A stretch of DNA of 64,000 bases, taken from NCBI RefSeq assembly GCF_045207655.1, contig NZ_CP108784.1:5828001-5892000 (forward strand), in the 5' to 3' direction. Positions within the stretch are counted from its first letter, which is position 1; each line of letters opens with the position of its first letter. Below, piece by piece: positions 34,966 through 42,514 of this stretch. A program made the translations under genes and the position numbers. The notes beneath the pieces were generated by a model. The model searched no databases and was not told the DNA's origin. It was given only the letters and a program-made list of their open reading frames with translations. Source of the DNA: Embleya sp045207655 (GTDB lineage: Bacteria; Actinomycetota; Actinomycetes; Streptomycetales; Streptomycetaceae).

Positions 34966-35535
34966 ATGACGACTCAACCCGTGTCATGGCCCGGAGATGT
35001 GCCCGAGCCGGTTCCGGACTACCCCGCCGACCTGGCTCCCGACCTGGAACGCCGCGCCGTGCGTGTGGTGCTGCTCGACCCCGATGATCGGGTGCTGCTC
35101 TTTCGCACCCACGTCCCCGAATCCGATCCGCAGCAGTGGTACGACCTGCCGGGCGGCGGCCTGGACCCCGGCGAGAGCTACGTGGACGCGGCGGTCCGGG
35201 AGATTCTGGAGGAGACCGGCCTGCGGATCGCGCCCGCGGATGTGGGCCCGCCCACCTGGCGGCGGAGTGTGACCTGGGTGCGACCGGGGCATCGGCGGGT
35301 GCAGCACGAGTTCGTGGTGCTGGTGCGGATCGCCGAGCGTACGCCGAAGGTCTGCGAGGATCGGTCGCTCTGGACGGCCGACGAATTGGCCGAGTACCAG
35401 GAGGCGGTGTGGTGGACGCCGGCCGAGATCGCGGCGGCCCCGGCACGGTTCTATCCGGGACGACTGCCCGAGTTGTTGCCGGCCTTCCTGGCCGGCGAAC
35501 TGATCGACGAGCCGTTCGAGCGCTGGAACGGCTGA
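34966..35535 (+). CDS. Nudix hydrolase
   Basis: 189 residues from ATG 34966. The Nudix box is complete: GGGLDPGESYVDAAVREILEETGL with the metal-binding REILEE core given here as positions of about 60-83. Such enzymes hydrolyse nucleoside diphosphates linked to another group (damaged dNTPs, ADP-sugars, CoA); nothing in the sequence fixes the substrate. The PARFYPGRLPELLPAFLAGELID end is typical of actinomycete homologues at this conserved location between lepB and DUF2469. Confidence 0.9.
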   Translation: MTTQPVSWPGDVPEPVPDYPADLAPDLERRAVRVVLLDPDDRVLLFRTHVPESDPQQWYDLPGGGLDPGESYVDAAVREILEETGLRIAPADVGPPTWRRSVTWVRPGHRRVQHEFVVLVRIAERTPKVCEDRSLWTADELAEYQEAVWWTPAEIAAAPARFYPGRLPELLPAFLAGELIDEPFERWNG

Positions 35536-35547
35536 GCCGCGCCGGGC

Positions 35548-35571
35548 GGCCGGGATCCGCGGATCCGGGCC
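35548..35571 (+). terminator. Possible hairpin after the Nudix gene
   Basis: A 24-base near-palindrome GGCCGGGATCC/GGATCCGGGCC, 13 bases after the stop. Short loop; a weak terminator call. Confidence 0.35.
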
Positions 35572-35674
35572 GAACGGCTGCTCCCGGACGGTTGTGCCAT
35601 GGTGCGCCGGTGGCCGCGTGGGTCGCCGGTACACAATGGGAGACGTCAGCGAAGCGCAGGAGCGAGGGGCGCGC

Positions 35675-36001
35675 ATGAGTGCGGAAGATCTCGAAAAGTA
35701 CGAGACCGAGATGGAGCTGCAGCTCTACCGCGAGTACCGCGACGTCGTGGGTCTCTTCAAGTACGTCATCGAGACGGAAAGGCGCTTCTACCTCACCAAC
35801 CAGTACGAGCTGCACGTGAGGTCGGCCGACGGGGAGGTCTTCTTCGAGTTGTCCATGGCGGACGCGTGGGTGTGGGACATGTATCGACCCGCGCGATTCG
35901 TGAAGAATGTCCGAGTCCTTACCTTCAAGGACGTCAACGTCGAGGAACTGACCAAGAGCGAGTTCGAGATGCCCGCGGGCAACGAAGGGTTCGGCAACTG
36001 A
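35675..36001 (+). CDS. DUF2469 family protein
   Basis: 108 residues from ATG 35675 (GCGAGGGG upstream), giving the standard opening MSAEDLEKYETEMELQLYREYRD. This small, highly conserved cytoplasmic protein is found throughout Actinobacteria next to yraN and comM; its function is not established. The whole length is ordered, acidic and aromatic-rich (ETERRFYLTNQYELHVR, VWDMYRPARFVKNVRV). Confidence 0.95.
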   Translation: MSAEDLEKYETEMELQLYREYRDVVGLFKYVIETERRFYLTNQYELHVRSADGEVFFELSMADAWVWDMYRPARFVKNVRVLTFKDVNVEELTKSEFEMPAGNEGFGN

Positions 36002-36074
36002 GCGAACCCGCACACCCGCGAGGGCGGCGTCCACAGCGGCCGAGTTGTGCACAGACGGACGCGGAACGACTCTC

Positions 36075-36115
36075 GACCACCTCCGGTTCCGGCACCGTCG
36101 GGGCCGGAGGTGGTC
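36075..36115 (+). promoter_or_regulatory. Hairpin covering the yraN ribosome-binding site
   Basis: GACCACCTCCGG (36075-36086) pairs perfectly with CCGGAGGTGGTC (36104-36115). The downstream arm contains the GGAGG that should serve yraN (start 36119). It may terminate the DUF2469 transcript or hide the yraN site. Confidence 0.5.
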
Positions 36116-36118
36116 GTT

Positions 36119-36622
36119 GTGCGGACCGATGCGGCCGGCGGCGAGGACCGGGGCGAACAGCCCCGGGATGCGGGACACCCGGGCGCCGGGACCCCGGGTG
36201 CGGGAGATTCGGGCGCGGGGAGCGGGGGTGCGCGGAGTCGGGGCGCGCCGGCCCGGCAGTCGCGGAACACCGCCGTGGGGCGGTACGGCGAACGGGTCGC
36301 CGCCCGGTATCTGGTCGAGGCCGGGATGGCCGTCCTGGACCGGAACTGGCGCTGTCGTGACGGCGAGATCGACATCGTCGCGCGGGACGGGTCCACGCTC
36401 GTGGTGTGCGAGGTCAAGACCCGGCGCGCGGGCGGCTTCGAGCATCCGTTGGAGGCGGTCGGCGCGGTCAAGGCGCGGCGACTGCGGGTGCTCGCGGAGC
36501 GCTGGCTGCTCGCCCATCCGCTCGGCGGCCCGCCGGGGCGCGAGGTGCGCATCGACCTGGTCGCGGTGGTCCCGGCCGAGCGCGGGGCGGCCCTGGTCGA
36601 GCACATCCGAGGGGTGGGCTGA
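36119..36622 (+). CDS. yraN: YraN family (UPF0102) endonuclease-like protein
   Basis: 167 residues from GTG 36119 with GGAGG eight bases upstream. The first 45 residues are Gly/Ala-rich and disordered; the rest is the Holliday-junction-resolvase-like fold: GRYGERVAARYLVEAG, RNWRCRDGEIDIVARDG, and LVVCEVKTRR containing the D-E-K metal site. Role unproven; it is a constant neighbour of comM and dprA. It ends 2 bases before comM. A start at 36047 would need translation through the hairpin noted upstream. Confidence 0.9.
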   Translation: MRTDAAGGEDRGEQPRDAGHPGAGTPGAGDSGAGSGGARSRGAPARQSRNTAVGRYGERVAARYLVEAGMAVLDRNWRCRDGEIDIVARDGSTLVVCEVKTRRAGGFEHPLEAVGAVKARRLRVLAERWLLAHPLGGPPGREVRIDLVAVVPAERGAALVEHIRGVG

Positions 36623-36624
36623 GC

Positions 36625-38235
36625 ATGGGCTTCGCACGCACACGCTCGGTCACCCTGCTCGGTGTGGACGGCGTCGTGGTGGAGGTACAGGCCGACCTGG
36701 AGCCGGGGGTGACCACCTTCACGCTGGTGGGCCTGCCCGACAAGACCCTGGTGGAGTCGAAGGAGCGGGTCCGCGCCGCGCTCGTCAACAGCGGCGAGGA
36801 GTGGCCGCAGCGGCGGCTCACGGTGGGCCTGTCGCCCGCGACCGTGCCCAAGACCGGCTCCGGGTTCGACCTGCCGATCGCGGCCGCCGTGCTGGCCGCG
36901 GCGGGCGTGCTCGACCCCCGCGCGATCGAGGACCTGGTGATGGTCGGCGAACTGGGCCTGGACGGGCGCCTGCGGCCGGTGCGCGGGGTGCTGCCGGCGG
37001 TGATGGCCGCCGCCGCGGCCGGCTGCGGGCGGGTCGTGGTGCCCGCCGTGGTGGCCTGCGAGGCCGAATTGGTGCCCGGGATCACCGTGTGCGGGGTGAC
37101 CTCGCTGCGGCACCTGCTCGCGCTGCTGCGGGGTGAGCCGGTGCCGGTCGAGGAGCGGGCGGTGGCCGACATCGGCCTGGGCCCGGACCCGTTGGCCGTG
37201 GTCGGCACCCTGGCCGCCGGTCCCGCGCCGGCGGGTGCGCAGCCGGCCGACCTGGCCGACGTCGCCGGTCAGGGCCGGGCCCGTCGGGCCCTGGAGGTGT
37301 GCGCGGCGGGCGGACACCACCTGTTCCTGCTCGGCAGTCCGGGAGCGGGCAAGACGATGCTCGCCGAACGGCTGCCCGGGATCCTGCCCGCGCTGGACGG
37401 TCCGGCCTCGCTCGAGGTCAGCGCGGTGCACTCGATCGCCGGCACCCTGCGCCCGGACCTGCCGCTGGTGACCGTGCCGCCGTTCTGCGCGCCGCACCAC
37501 AGCGCCACGATGCCCGCCATCGTGGGCGGCGGCAACGGCCTGCCGCGCCCGGGCGCGGTGTCCCTGGCCCACCGCGGCGTGCTCTTTCTGGACGAGAGCC
37601 CGGAGTTCAGCGGGCGGGTGTTGGACGCGCTGCGCCAGCCGCTGGAGTCCGGCACGGTCACCGTCGCGCGCAGCGGCGGGATGTTGTGCTTCCCGGCGCG
37701 GTTCCTGCTGGTGATGGCCGCCAACCCGTGCCCGTGCGGGCGGTTCTCCGGGCGCGGCCTGGACTGCACGTGCTCGGTGCTGATGCGACACAAGTACCTG
37801 TCCCGGTTGTCCGGGCCGCTGATGGACCGGATCGACGTACGGGTGACCGTGGACGCGGTCTCCCGGGCCGAGCTGTTCGCGCCGGAGGGGACGGGGGAGC
37901 GGTCCGAGGTGGTGGCCGCGCGGGTGCTCGCGGCTCGGGAGCGGGCCGCGCGGCGGCTGGCCGGGACCGGGTGGGCGGTCAACGCCGAGGTGCCCGGACG
38001 CGAGCTGCGTACCCGCTGGAGGATCGAGCCGGACGCGCTGGATCGGGCCGCCCGGGACATGGAGCGCGGCCTGCTCACCGCCCGGGGCCTGGATCGGGTG
38101 CTGCGGGTCGCCTGGACCGTCGCCGACCTGCGCGGGCACGAGCGGCCCGGCCGGGACGACGTGGACGCGGCGCTGGAGCTGCGGACCGGGATCGTCCGGG
38201 GGGACTCGGCCGGCGACGACGGGCCCGCCCGGTGA
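36625..38235 (+). CDS. comM: ComM/YifB-type Mg-chelatase-like AAA+ ATPase
   Basis: 536 residues from ATG 36625. It has the YifB N-terminal Lon-like domain (TFTLVGLPDKTLVESKERVRAAL), the AAA+ core with Walker A LGSPGAGKTMLAERLPGILP, Walker B GVLFLDES and the C-terminal helical domain (RTWRIEPDALDRAARDMERG-like). In naturally competent bacteria ComM is a helicase for branch migration of incoming DNA. It overlaps dprA by 4 bases, so recombination functions are co-expressed. Confidence 0.95.
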   Translation: MGFARTRSVTLLGVDGVVVEVQADLEPGVTTFTLVGLPDKTLVESKERVRAALVNSGEEWPQRRLTVGLSPATVPKTGSGFDLPIAAAVLAAAGVLDPRAIEDLVMVGELGLDGRLRPVRGVLPAVMAAAAAGCGRVVVPAVVACEAELVPGITVCGVTSLRHLLALLRGEPVPVEERAVADIGLGPDPLAVVGTLAAGPAPAGAQPADLADVAGQGRARRALEVCAAGGHHLFLLGSPGAGKTMLAERLPGILPALDGPASLEVSAVHSIAGTLRPDLPLVTVPPFCAPHHSATMPAIVGGGNGLPRPGAVSLAHRGVLFLDESPEFSGRVLDALRQPLESGTVTVARSGGMLCFPARFLLVMAANPCPCGRFSGRGLDCTCSVLMRHKYLSRLSGPLMDRIDVRVTVDAVSRAELFAPEGTGERSEVVAARVLAARERAARRLAGTGWAVNAEVPGRELRTRWRIEPDALDRAARDMERGLLTARGLDRVLRVAWTVADLRGHERPGRDDVDAALELRTGIVRGDSAGDDGPAR

Positions 38236-39506
38236 CCGGGCCGGACCCGCTGCCGTGGGGCGACGCGGACCCGGCGGTCCGGGCAGCCCGAGCCCACGCA
38301 GCGCAGGCAGCTTCGGCGGTCCCGGCGGTCCCGGCGGTCCCGGCGGTCCCGGCGGTCCCGGTGGGCGAGGACGGCGCGGTCGGCGCGGTCGGCGCGGACG
38401 AGCGGGTGGCCCGGGCCGCGCTGACCCGCCTGGTGGAGCCGGGTGACGCGGCGTTCGGCCGCGCGGTGCGCGCGCACGGCGCCGCACGGCTGCTGCGCGA
38501 CCTGTGCGGCCCCGGACCGCTGCCGGTGGAGCTGGCCCGGCGGGATCCGGCGGGCTACCGGGTCCGGCTGGGCGGCCACGACCCGCGGGCGGACCTGGCC
38601 CGGATCGCCGGGCTCGGCGGCGCCTTCGTGGTCCCGGGCGATCCGGGCTGGCCCAGCCAGCTCGACGACCTCGGGGACGCCCGGCCGCTGGGCCTGTGGG
38701 TGCGCGGCGCGGCACCGCTGCGGCTCGCCGCGCTGCGCTCGGTGGCGGTCGTGGGCGCGCGGGCGTGCACCGACTACGGCGCGCACGTGGCCGCGACCGT
38801 GGCCGCCGACCTGGCCGAGGCGGGCTGGACGGTGGTCTCCGGCGGCGCCTACGGCGTGGACGCCGCCGCGCACCGGGGCGCGTTGGTGGTGGCCGGGCGT
38901 ACCGTCGCGGTGCTCGCGTGCGGGATCGACGTGAACTATCCGCGCGGCCACGAGCGGCTGCTCGCCCGGATCGCCGAGGAGGGCACGCTGGTCACCGAGC
39001 TGCCGCCGGGCGCGCACCCGACCCGGTACCGCTTCGTCGAGCGCAACCGGGTGATCGCCGCGCTGACCAGAGGCACCGTGGTGGTCGAGGCGGCGCTGCG
39101 CAGCGGTGCGCTGATCAGCGCGCGTCGGGCGGCGCGGCTGGGGCGCCGGGTGATGGGCGTGCCGGGGCCGATCGGCTCGCCGAGCTCGGCCGGGGTGCAC
39201 GCGCTGCTGCGCGAGCCGGGATCGGTGCTGGTGACCCGGGCGGCCGAGGTGATCGAGGAGGTGGGGCTGATCGGCGACGACCTCGCGCCGGTGTTGTCCG
39301 GTCCGGTCCGGCCGGGGGACGACCTGGCGCCCGAGACGCGTCGGATCCTGGAGACGGTGCCGATCCACGACACGCTGTCCACGGCGCTGATCGCCCGCGA
39401 GGCCGGCGTCGCGCCCGCCGCCACCCGCCGCCACCTCGACGTCCTGGTCGGCCGGGAACTGGTCGATCGCACCTCGAAGGGGTGGCGTCGCCGTGGCGGT
39501 GCTTGA
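38232..39506 (+). CDS. dprA: DNA-processing protein DprA
   Basis: 424 residues from GTG 38232, overlapping the comM stop (GTGA). DprA loads RecA on single-stranded DNA. The Rossmann-like core is complete: SVAVVGARACTDYGAHVAAT, SGGAYGVDAAAHRGALVVAGRTVAVLACGIDVNYP (in parts), FVERNRVIAALTRGTVVVEA and SGALISARRAARLGRRVMGVPGP. A winged-helix DML1-like end follows (STALIAREAGVAPAATRRHL). The N-terminus contains a VPA tripeptide repeat coded by a 9-base tandem repeat. A longer in-frame reading upstream would overlap comM and is not used. Confidence 0.94.
   Translation: MTGPDPLPWGDADPAVRAARAHAAQAASAVPAVPAVPAVPAVPVGEDGAVGAVGADERVARAALTRLVEPGDAAFGRAVRAHGAARLLRDLCGPGPLPVELARRDPAGYRVRLGGHDPRADLARIAGLGGAFVVPGDPGWPSQLDDLGDARPLGLWVRGAAPLRLAALRSVAVVGARACTDYGAHVAATVAADLAEAGWTVVSGGAYGVDAAAHRGALVVAGRTVAVLACGIDVNYPRGHERLLARIAEEGTLVTELPPGAHPTRYRFVERNRVIAALTRGTVVVEAALRSGALISARRAARLGRRVMGVPGPIGSPSSAGVHALLREPGSVLVTRAAEVIEEVGLIGDDLAPVLSGPVRPGDDLAPETRRILETVPIHDTLSTALIAREAGVAPAATRRHLDVLVGRELVDRTSKGWRRRGGA
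38315..38359 (+). repeat. 9-base tandem repeat inside dprA
   Basis: Five identical units GGCGGTCCC, back to back, coding for repeated Val-Pro-Ala near residues 28-43 of DprA. Copy number can change without shifting the frame. Confidence 0.9.
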
Positions 39507-40239
39507 CCTGGGGCGGCAGTGATCATCACCGTGAGGGGAGGCCCAATCGAGGAGGTGCCATACCCCGTGACCGACGAGAGCGTGGCCGAGGAGAGCGGCC
39601 CCGACCGGATCGCCCCGCCGCCGGTCGGATCCGCCCGAACGACGGAGCGTGATCCGGCCCACCGGCTGGCCCGCCACCCGCGCGCCCGGCACGTCGCCAC
39701 AGCCGGCCGGCTCGAACGCGCGTGCCCGACCGGTATCGGCCCGACGGGCGACGACACGCCCGTACCGGCCCACGACCTCGCGGATTCGCCGGCCCCCGGA
39801 CGGCGCCGCGGCGCGGCGGGTGCGCCCGTCCGGGCCGGCGCGGTCGGCGCCGCCCCCGGGCGCGCCATGGCGCACCCGCCCGGCACACGAGGGCGAGCAC
39901 GCGCGCTGCCCCGGGACCGGCGCCCCGCGCGCGCCCTCGGGCGGTGGATCATCGCCGGTGGGCGGCGACACGCGGGTGCGATCGCGGGGCCCGCCGCCGG
40001 GCGGATCGCCCCCGGGCCGCGCGCGCTGCGCCCGGAGCCGCGAAGGCGCCCGGCAGCCGCTCCGGCGAGCCCGCCCGAGAGCGCGCACCACGATCCGCGC
40101 GACCTCGGCCGCACCGCCACGAGCCGGCCGATCGAGGCCGGACCCGATCTTCGTAGCGCTCGGCACTCGCCAGGTCACGCTACGCTCGCGAATACCCAGA
40201 TTTGCACGCACGTCTCCGTGGAACGACACAAGGCCACGC
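39507..40239. other. Long gap between dprA and whiG
   Basis: 733 bases. I see no homologue of a known gene. The only candidate is a plus-strand frame from 39567 (listed separately with low confidence). Toward whiG a plausible -10 TACGCT occurs near 40180-40185 with AT-richer sequence after it, so the right end probably holds the whiG promoter. Confidence 0.5.
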
Positions 40240-40265
40240 ATGCCCAAGCAAACCCCAGGGCGTAA
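39567..40265 (+). CDS. Doubtful Arg/Pro/Ala-rich hypothetical protein
   Basis: A 232-codon frame starting at GTG 39567, nine bases after a good GGAGGTG, and running 26 bases into whiG. In favour: strong ribosome site and mostly G/C third bases. Against: the product is almost only Arg, Pro, Ala and Gly with no predicted fold or recognised motif, second codon positions are also very GC-rich, and it crosses the whiG promoter and start. It may be non-coding. Confidence 0.25.
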   Translation: MTDESVAEESGPDRIAPPPVGSARTTERDPAHRLARHPRARHVATAGRLERACPTGIGPTGDDTPVPAHDLADSPAPGRRRGAAGAPVRAGAVGAAPGRAMAHPPGTRGRARALPRDRRPARALGRWIIAGGRRHAGAIAGPAAGRIAPGPRALRPEPRRRPAAAPASPPESAHHDPRDLGRTATSRPIEAGPDLRSARHSPGHATLANTQICTHVSVERHKATHAQANPRA

Positions 40266-41088
40266 GAGCGCCACCGCGGCCGGCTCCGAGGACGGACCGG
40301 CCGTCACCGTCGAGGACGGTGGCGCTTCCAACCGCGCGCTCGAGAACCTCTGGAGCGACTTCAAGCGCTCGGGGGATCCCACCCTGCGGGAACGCCTCAT
40401 CCTGAATTACTCGCCGCTCGTGAAGTACGTCGCCGGGCGGGTCGGCGTCGGACTTCCGGCCAACGTGGACCAGGCCGACTTCGTCTCGTACGGGATGTTC
40501 GGCCTGATCGACGCGATCGAGAAGTTCGACCTCGACCGCGCGATCAAGTTCGAGACCTACGCGATCAGCCGCATCCGAGGCGCGATCATCGACGAACTGC
40601 GCGCGCTGGACTGGATTCCCCGGTCCGTGCGGCAGAAGGCCCGCGCGGTGGAACTGGCCTACGCGGGCCTGGAGGCCAAGCTCAACCGCACGCCCACGGA
40701 GGTCGAGGTCGCCCGCGAGATGGGCATCGCGCTGGAGGACCTGCACGCGATCTTCAGCCAGCTCTCGCTGATCAACGTGATGGCCCTGGACGAACTCCTG
40801 CACACCGGCCAGGACGGCGGCGACCGGCTCAGCCTGGTGGACACGCTGGAGGACACCACCGCCGACGACCCGGTCGAGGTGGCCGAGAGCCGCGAGATGC
40901 GGCACCTGCTCGCCCGGGCGGTCAACGCGCTGCCGGAACGGGAGAAGACCGTGGTGACGCTCTACTACTTCGAGGGCCTGACCCTGTCCCAGATCGGCCA
41001 GGTGCTCGGGGTCACCGAGAGCCGCACCTGCCAGATCCACACCAAGGCGGTGCTGCAACTGCGCGGCAAGTTGTCCGACGCGCGATGA
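40240..41088 (+). CDS. whiG: RNA polymerase sigma factor WhiG (FliA/SigD family)
   Basis: 282 residues from ATG 40240 (AAGG upstream). WhiG directs early sporulation transcription in aerial hyphae (whiH, whiI) in Streptomyces and is held by RsiG with c-di-GMP. Region 2 (ADFVSYGMFGLIDAIEKFDL, KFETYAISRIRGAIIDELRALDWIPRSVRQKAR in parts), region 3 (LNRTPTEVEVAREMGI) and region 4 (LSQIGQVLGVTESRTCQIHTKAVLQLR) match motility/sporulation sigma factors rather than the housekeeping type. A 42-residue N-terminal extension precedes region 2. Here it is followed by dgt and dnaG, not by rpsB-tsf as I recall for S. coelicolor. Confidence 0.95.
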   Translation: MPKQTPGRKSATAAGSEDGPAVTVEDGGASNRALENLWSDFKRSGDPTLRERLILNYSPLVKYVAGRVGVGLPANVDQADFVSYGMFGLIDAIEKFDLDRAIKFETYAISRIRGAIIDELRALDWIPRSVRQKARAVELAYAGLEAKLNRTPTEVEVAREMGIALEDLHAIFSQLSLINVMALDELLHTGQDGGDRLSLVDTLEDTTADDPVEVAESREMRHLLARAVNALPEREKTVVTLYYFEGLTLSQIGQVLGVTESRTCQIHTKAVLQLRGKLSDAR

Positions 41089-41154
41089 AGGTTTCGCGCG
41101 TTGTTCGCGGCCCGGCCGTCGTCGGATGTCGGTGCGATTCCTTAATGTGGACAA

Positions 41155-42462
41155 GTGGACAGCAATTCGGCAGGCACGGCGGCATCTCGAGCGGGACGAC
41201 CGGTGACCGCGGATCGATCGATCCGCGGTCACTACGAACCCGAGGACCTGGCCCGCTGGGTCCCCGAGCCCAACAAGCGGCCCGGGCGCACCGCGTTCGA
41301 ACGCGATCGGGCCCGGGTGCTGCACTCGGCCGCGCTGCGCCGGCTCGCGGGCAAGACCCAGGTGGTGGTCCCCGGCGAGACCGCCGCCGCGGGCCAGGAC
41401 AGCCCGCGGACCCGGCTGACCCACTCGCTCGAATGCGCCCAGATCGGCCGTGAGCTGGGCCAGGCGCTGGGCTGCGATCCCGACCTGGTGGAGACCGCGT
41501 GCCTGGCGCACGACCTGGGCCACCCGCCGTTCGGGCACAACGGCGAGCGAGCCCTGGACGAGGCGGCCAAGAGCTGCGGCGGCTTCGAGGGCAACGCGCA
41601 GAGCCTGCGCCTGCTCACCCGGCTCGAACCCAAGACGTTCGGCCCCGACGGCCGCAGCGTGGGCCTGAACCTGACCCGCGCCGGACTGGACGCGGTGCTC
41701 AAGTACCCGTGGCCGCGCCGCTCGGACACCCACTCCTACGGCGCCTACGACGACGACCGCGCCGTGTTCGACTGGGTGCGCGGGGACGCCGACCCGAGCC
41801 GCCGCTGCCTGGAGGCCCAGGTGATGGACTGGTCGGACGACGTCGCCTACTCGGTGCACGACCTCGAGGACGCGGTCCAGTCGCACCGACTGGACCTGGT
41901 CCGGCTGCGCGACCCGGGCGAGCGGCGCGAGTTGCTCGACCTCACCGTGCGCCGCTACCGCCCCGACTGTGAGGCCGACGAACTCGGCGAGGCGCTGGAC
42001 CGGCTGCTCGCGCTCGACTTCTGGCCGGCGGGCTACGACGGCTCGCGCCGCGCCCAGGCCCGGCTCAAGAACGCCACCAGCGGCCTGATCGGCCGCTTCT
42101 GCCTGGCCGCCGAGCACGCCACGCGCGAGTTGTACGGCACCGAGCCGGTCACCCGCTACGCCGCCGACCTGATCGTCCCGCGCGCGATCCGGCTCGAATG
42201 CGCCGTGCTCAAGGCGGTCACCGCGCGCTACGTGATGGCCCGCGAGGGCGCCGAGCGGCTGCGCGAACGACAGCGCGCGGTGCTCACCGAACTGGTCGAA
42301 CTGCTGGCCGCCGACGCTCCGGAGAGCCTGGACGCGTCGCTGCGCGAGGACTGGGTCGAGGCCACCGACGACGCGGCCCGGCTGCGCGTGGTGATCGACC
42401 AGGTGGCCTCGCTCACCGACCGCGCCGCGATCACCCTGCACGCGACGCTGAGCGCGCGGTGA
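41155..42462 (+). CDS. dgt: Deoxyguanosinetriphosphate triphosphohydrolase-like HD protein
   Basis: 435 residues from GTG 41155; a start at GTG 41203 (VTADRSIRG) is an alternative. HD-domain dNTPase that splits dGTP to deoxyguanosine and triphosphate. Metal ligands are visible: TRLTHSLECAQIGREL, CLAHDLGHPPFGHNGERALDE (in parts) and DDVAYSVHDLEDAV. The N-terminal FERDRARVLHSAALRRLAGKTQV segment is the family hallmark. It is followed 52 bases later by dnaG, the usual actinobacterial pairing of nucleotide pool control with primase. Confidence 0.94.
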   Translation: MDSNSAGTAASRAGRPVTADRSIRGHYEPEDLARWVPEPNKRPGRTAFERDRARVLHSAALRRLAGKTQVVVPGETAAAGQDSPRTRLTHSLECAQIGRELGQALGCDPDLVETACLAHDLGHPPFGHNGERALDEAAKSCGGFEGNAQSLRLLTRLEPKTFGPDGRSVGLNLTRAGLDAVLKYPWPRRSDTHSYGAYDDDRAVFDWVRGDADPSRRCLEAQVMDWSDDVAYSVHDLEDAVQSHRLDLVRLRDPGERRELLDLTVRRYRPDCEADELGEALDRLLALDFWPAGYDGSRRAQARLKNATSGLIGRFCLAAEHATRELYGTEPVTRYAADLIVPRAIRLECAVLKAVTARYVMAREGAERLRERQRAVLTELVELLAADAPESLDASLREDWVEATDDAARLRVVIDQVASLTDRAAITLHATLSAR

Positions 42463-42514
42463 CCGCGCCGGTCGCCGCCCACGCCCGTCCGGTCGACCCG
42501 TAGACTCGACGATC

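Noticed and set aside
38315..38359. Short tandem repeat considered as part of a CRISPR-like array
   Set aside because: Units are contiguous 9-mers without spacers inside a coding sequence. No CRISPR array or cas gene was seen anywhere in the window.
35788..38715. A 975-codon minus-strand frame opposite DUF2469, yraN and comM, and a similar one at 37269-40400
   Set aside because: Pro/Arg/Gly-only composition, no motifs, and the opposite strand holds well-recognised genes. Typical mirror frames of a high-GC genome.
37299..39506. DprA extended to 735 residues
   Set aside because: The extra N-terminal part overlaps comM in another frame; the GTGA overlap gives the natural start at 38232.
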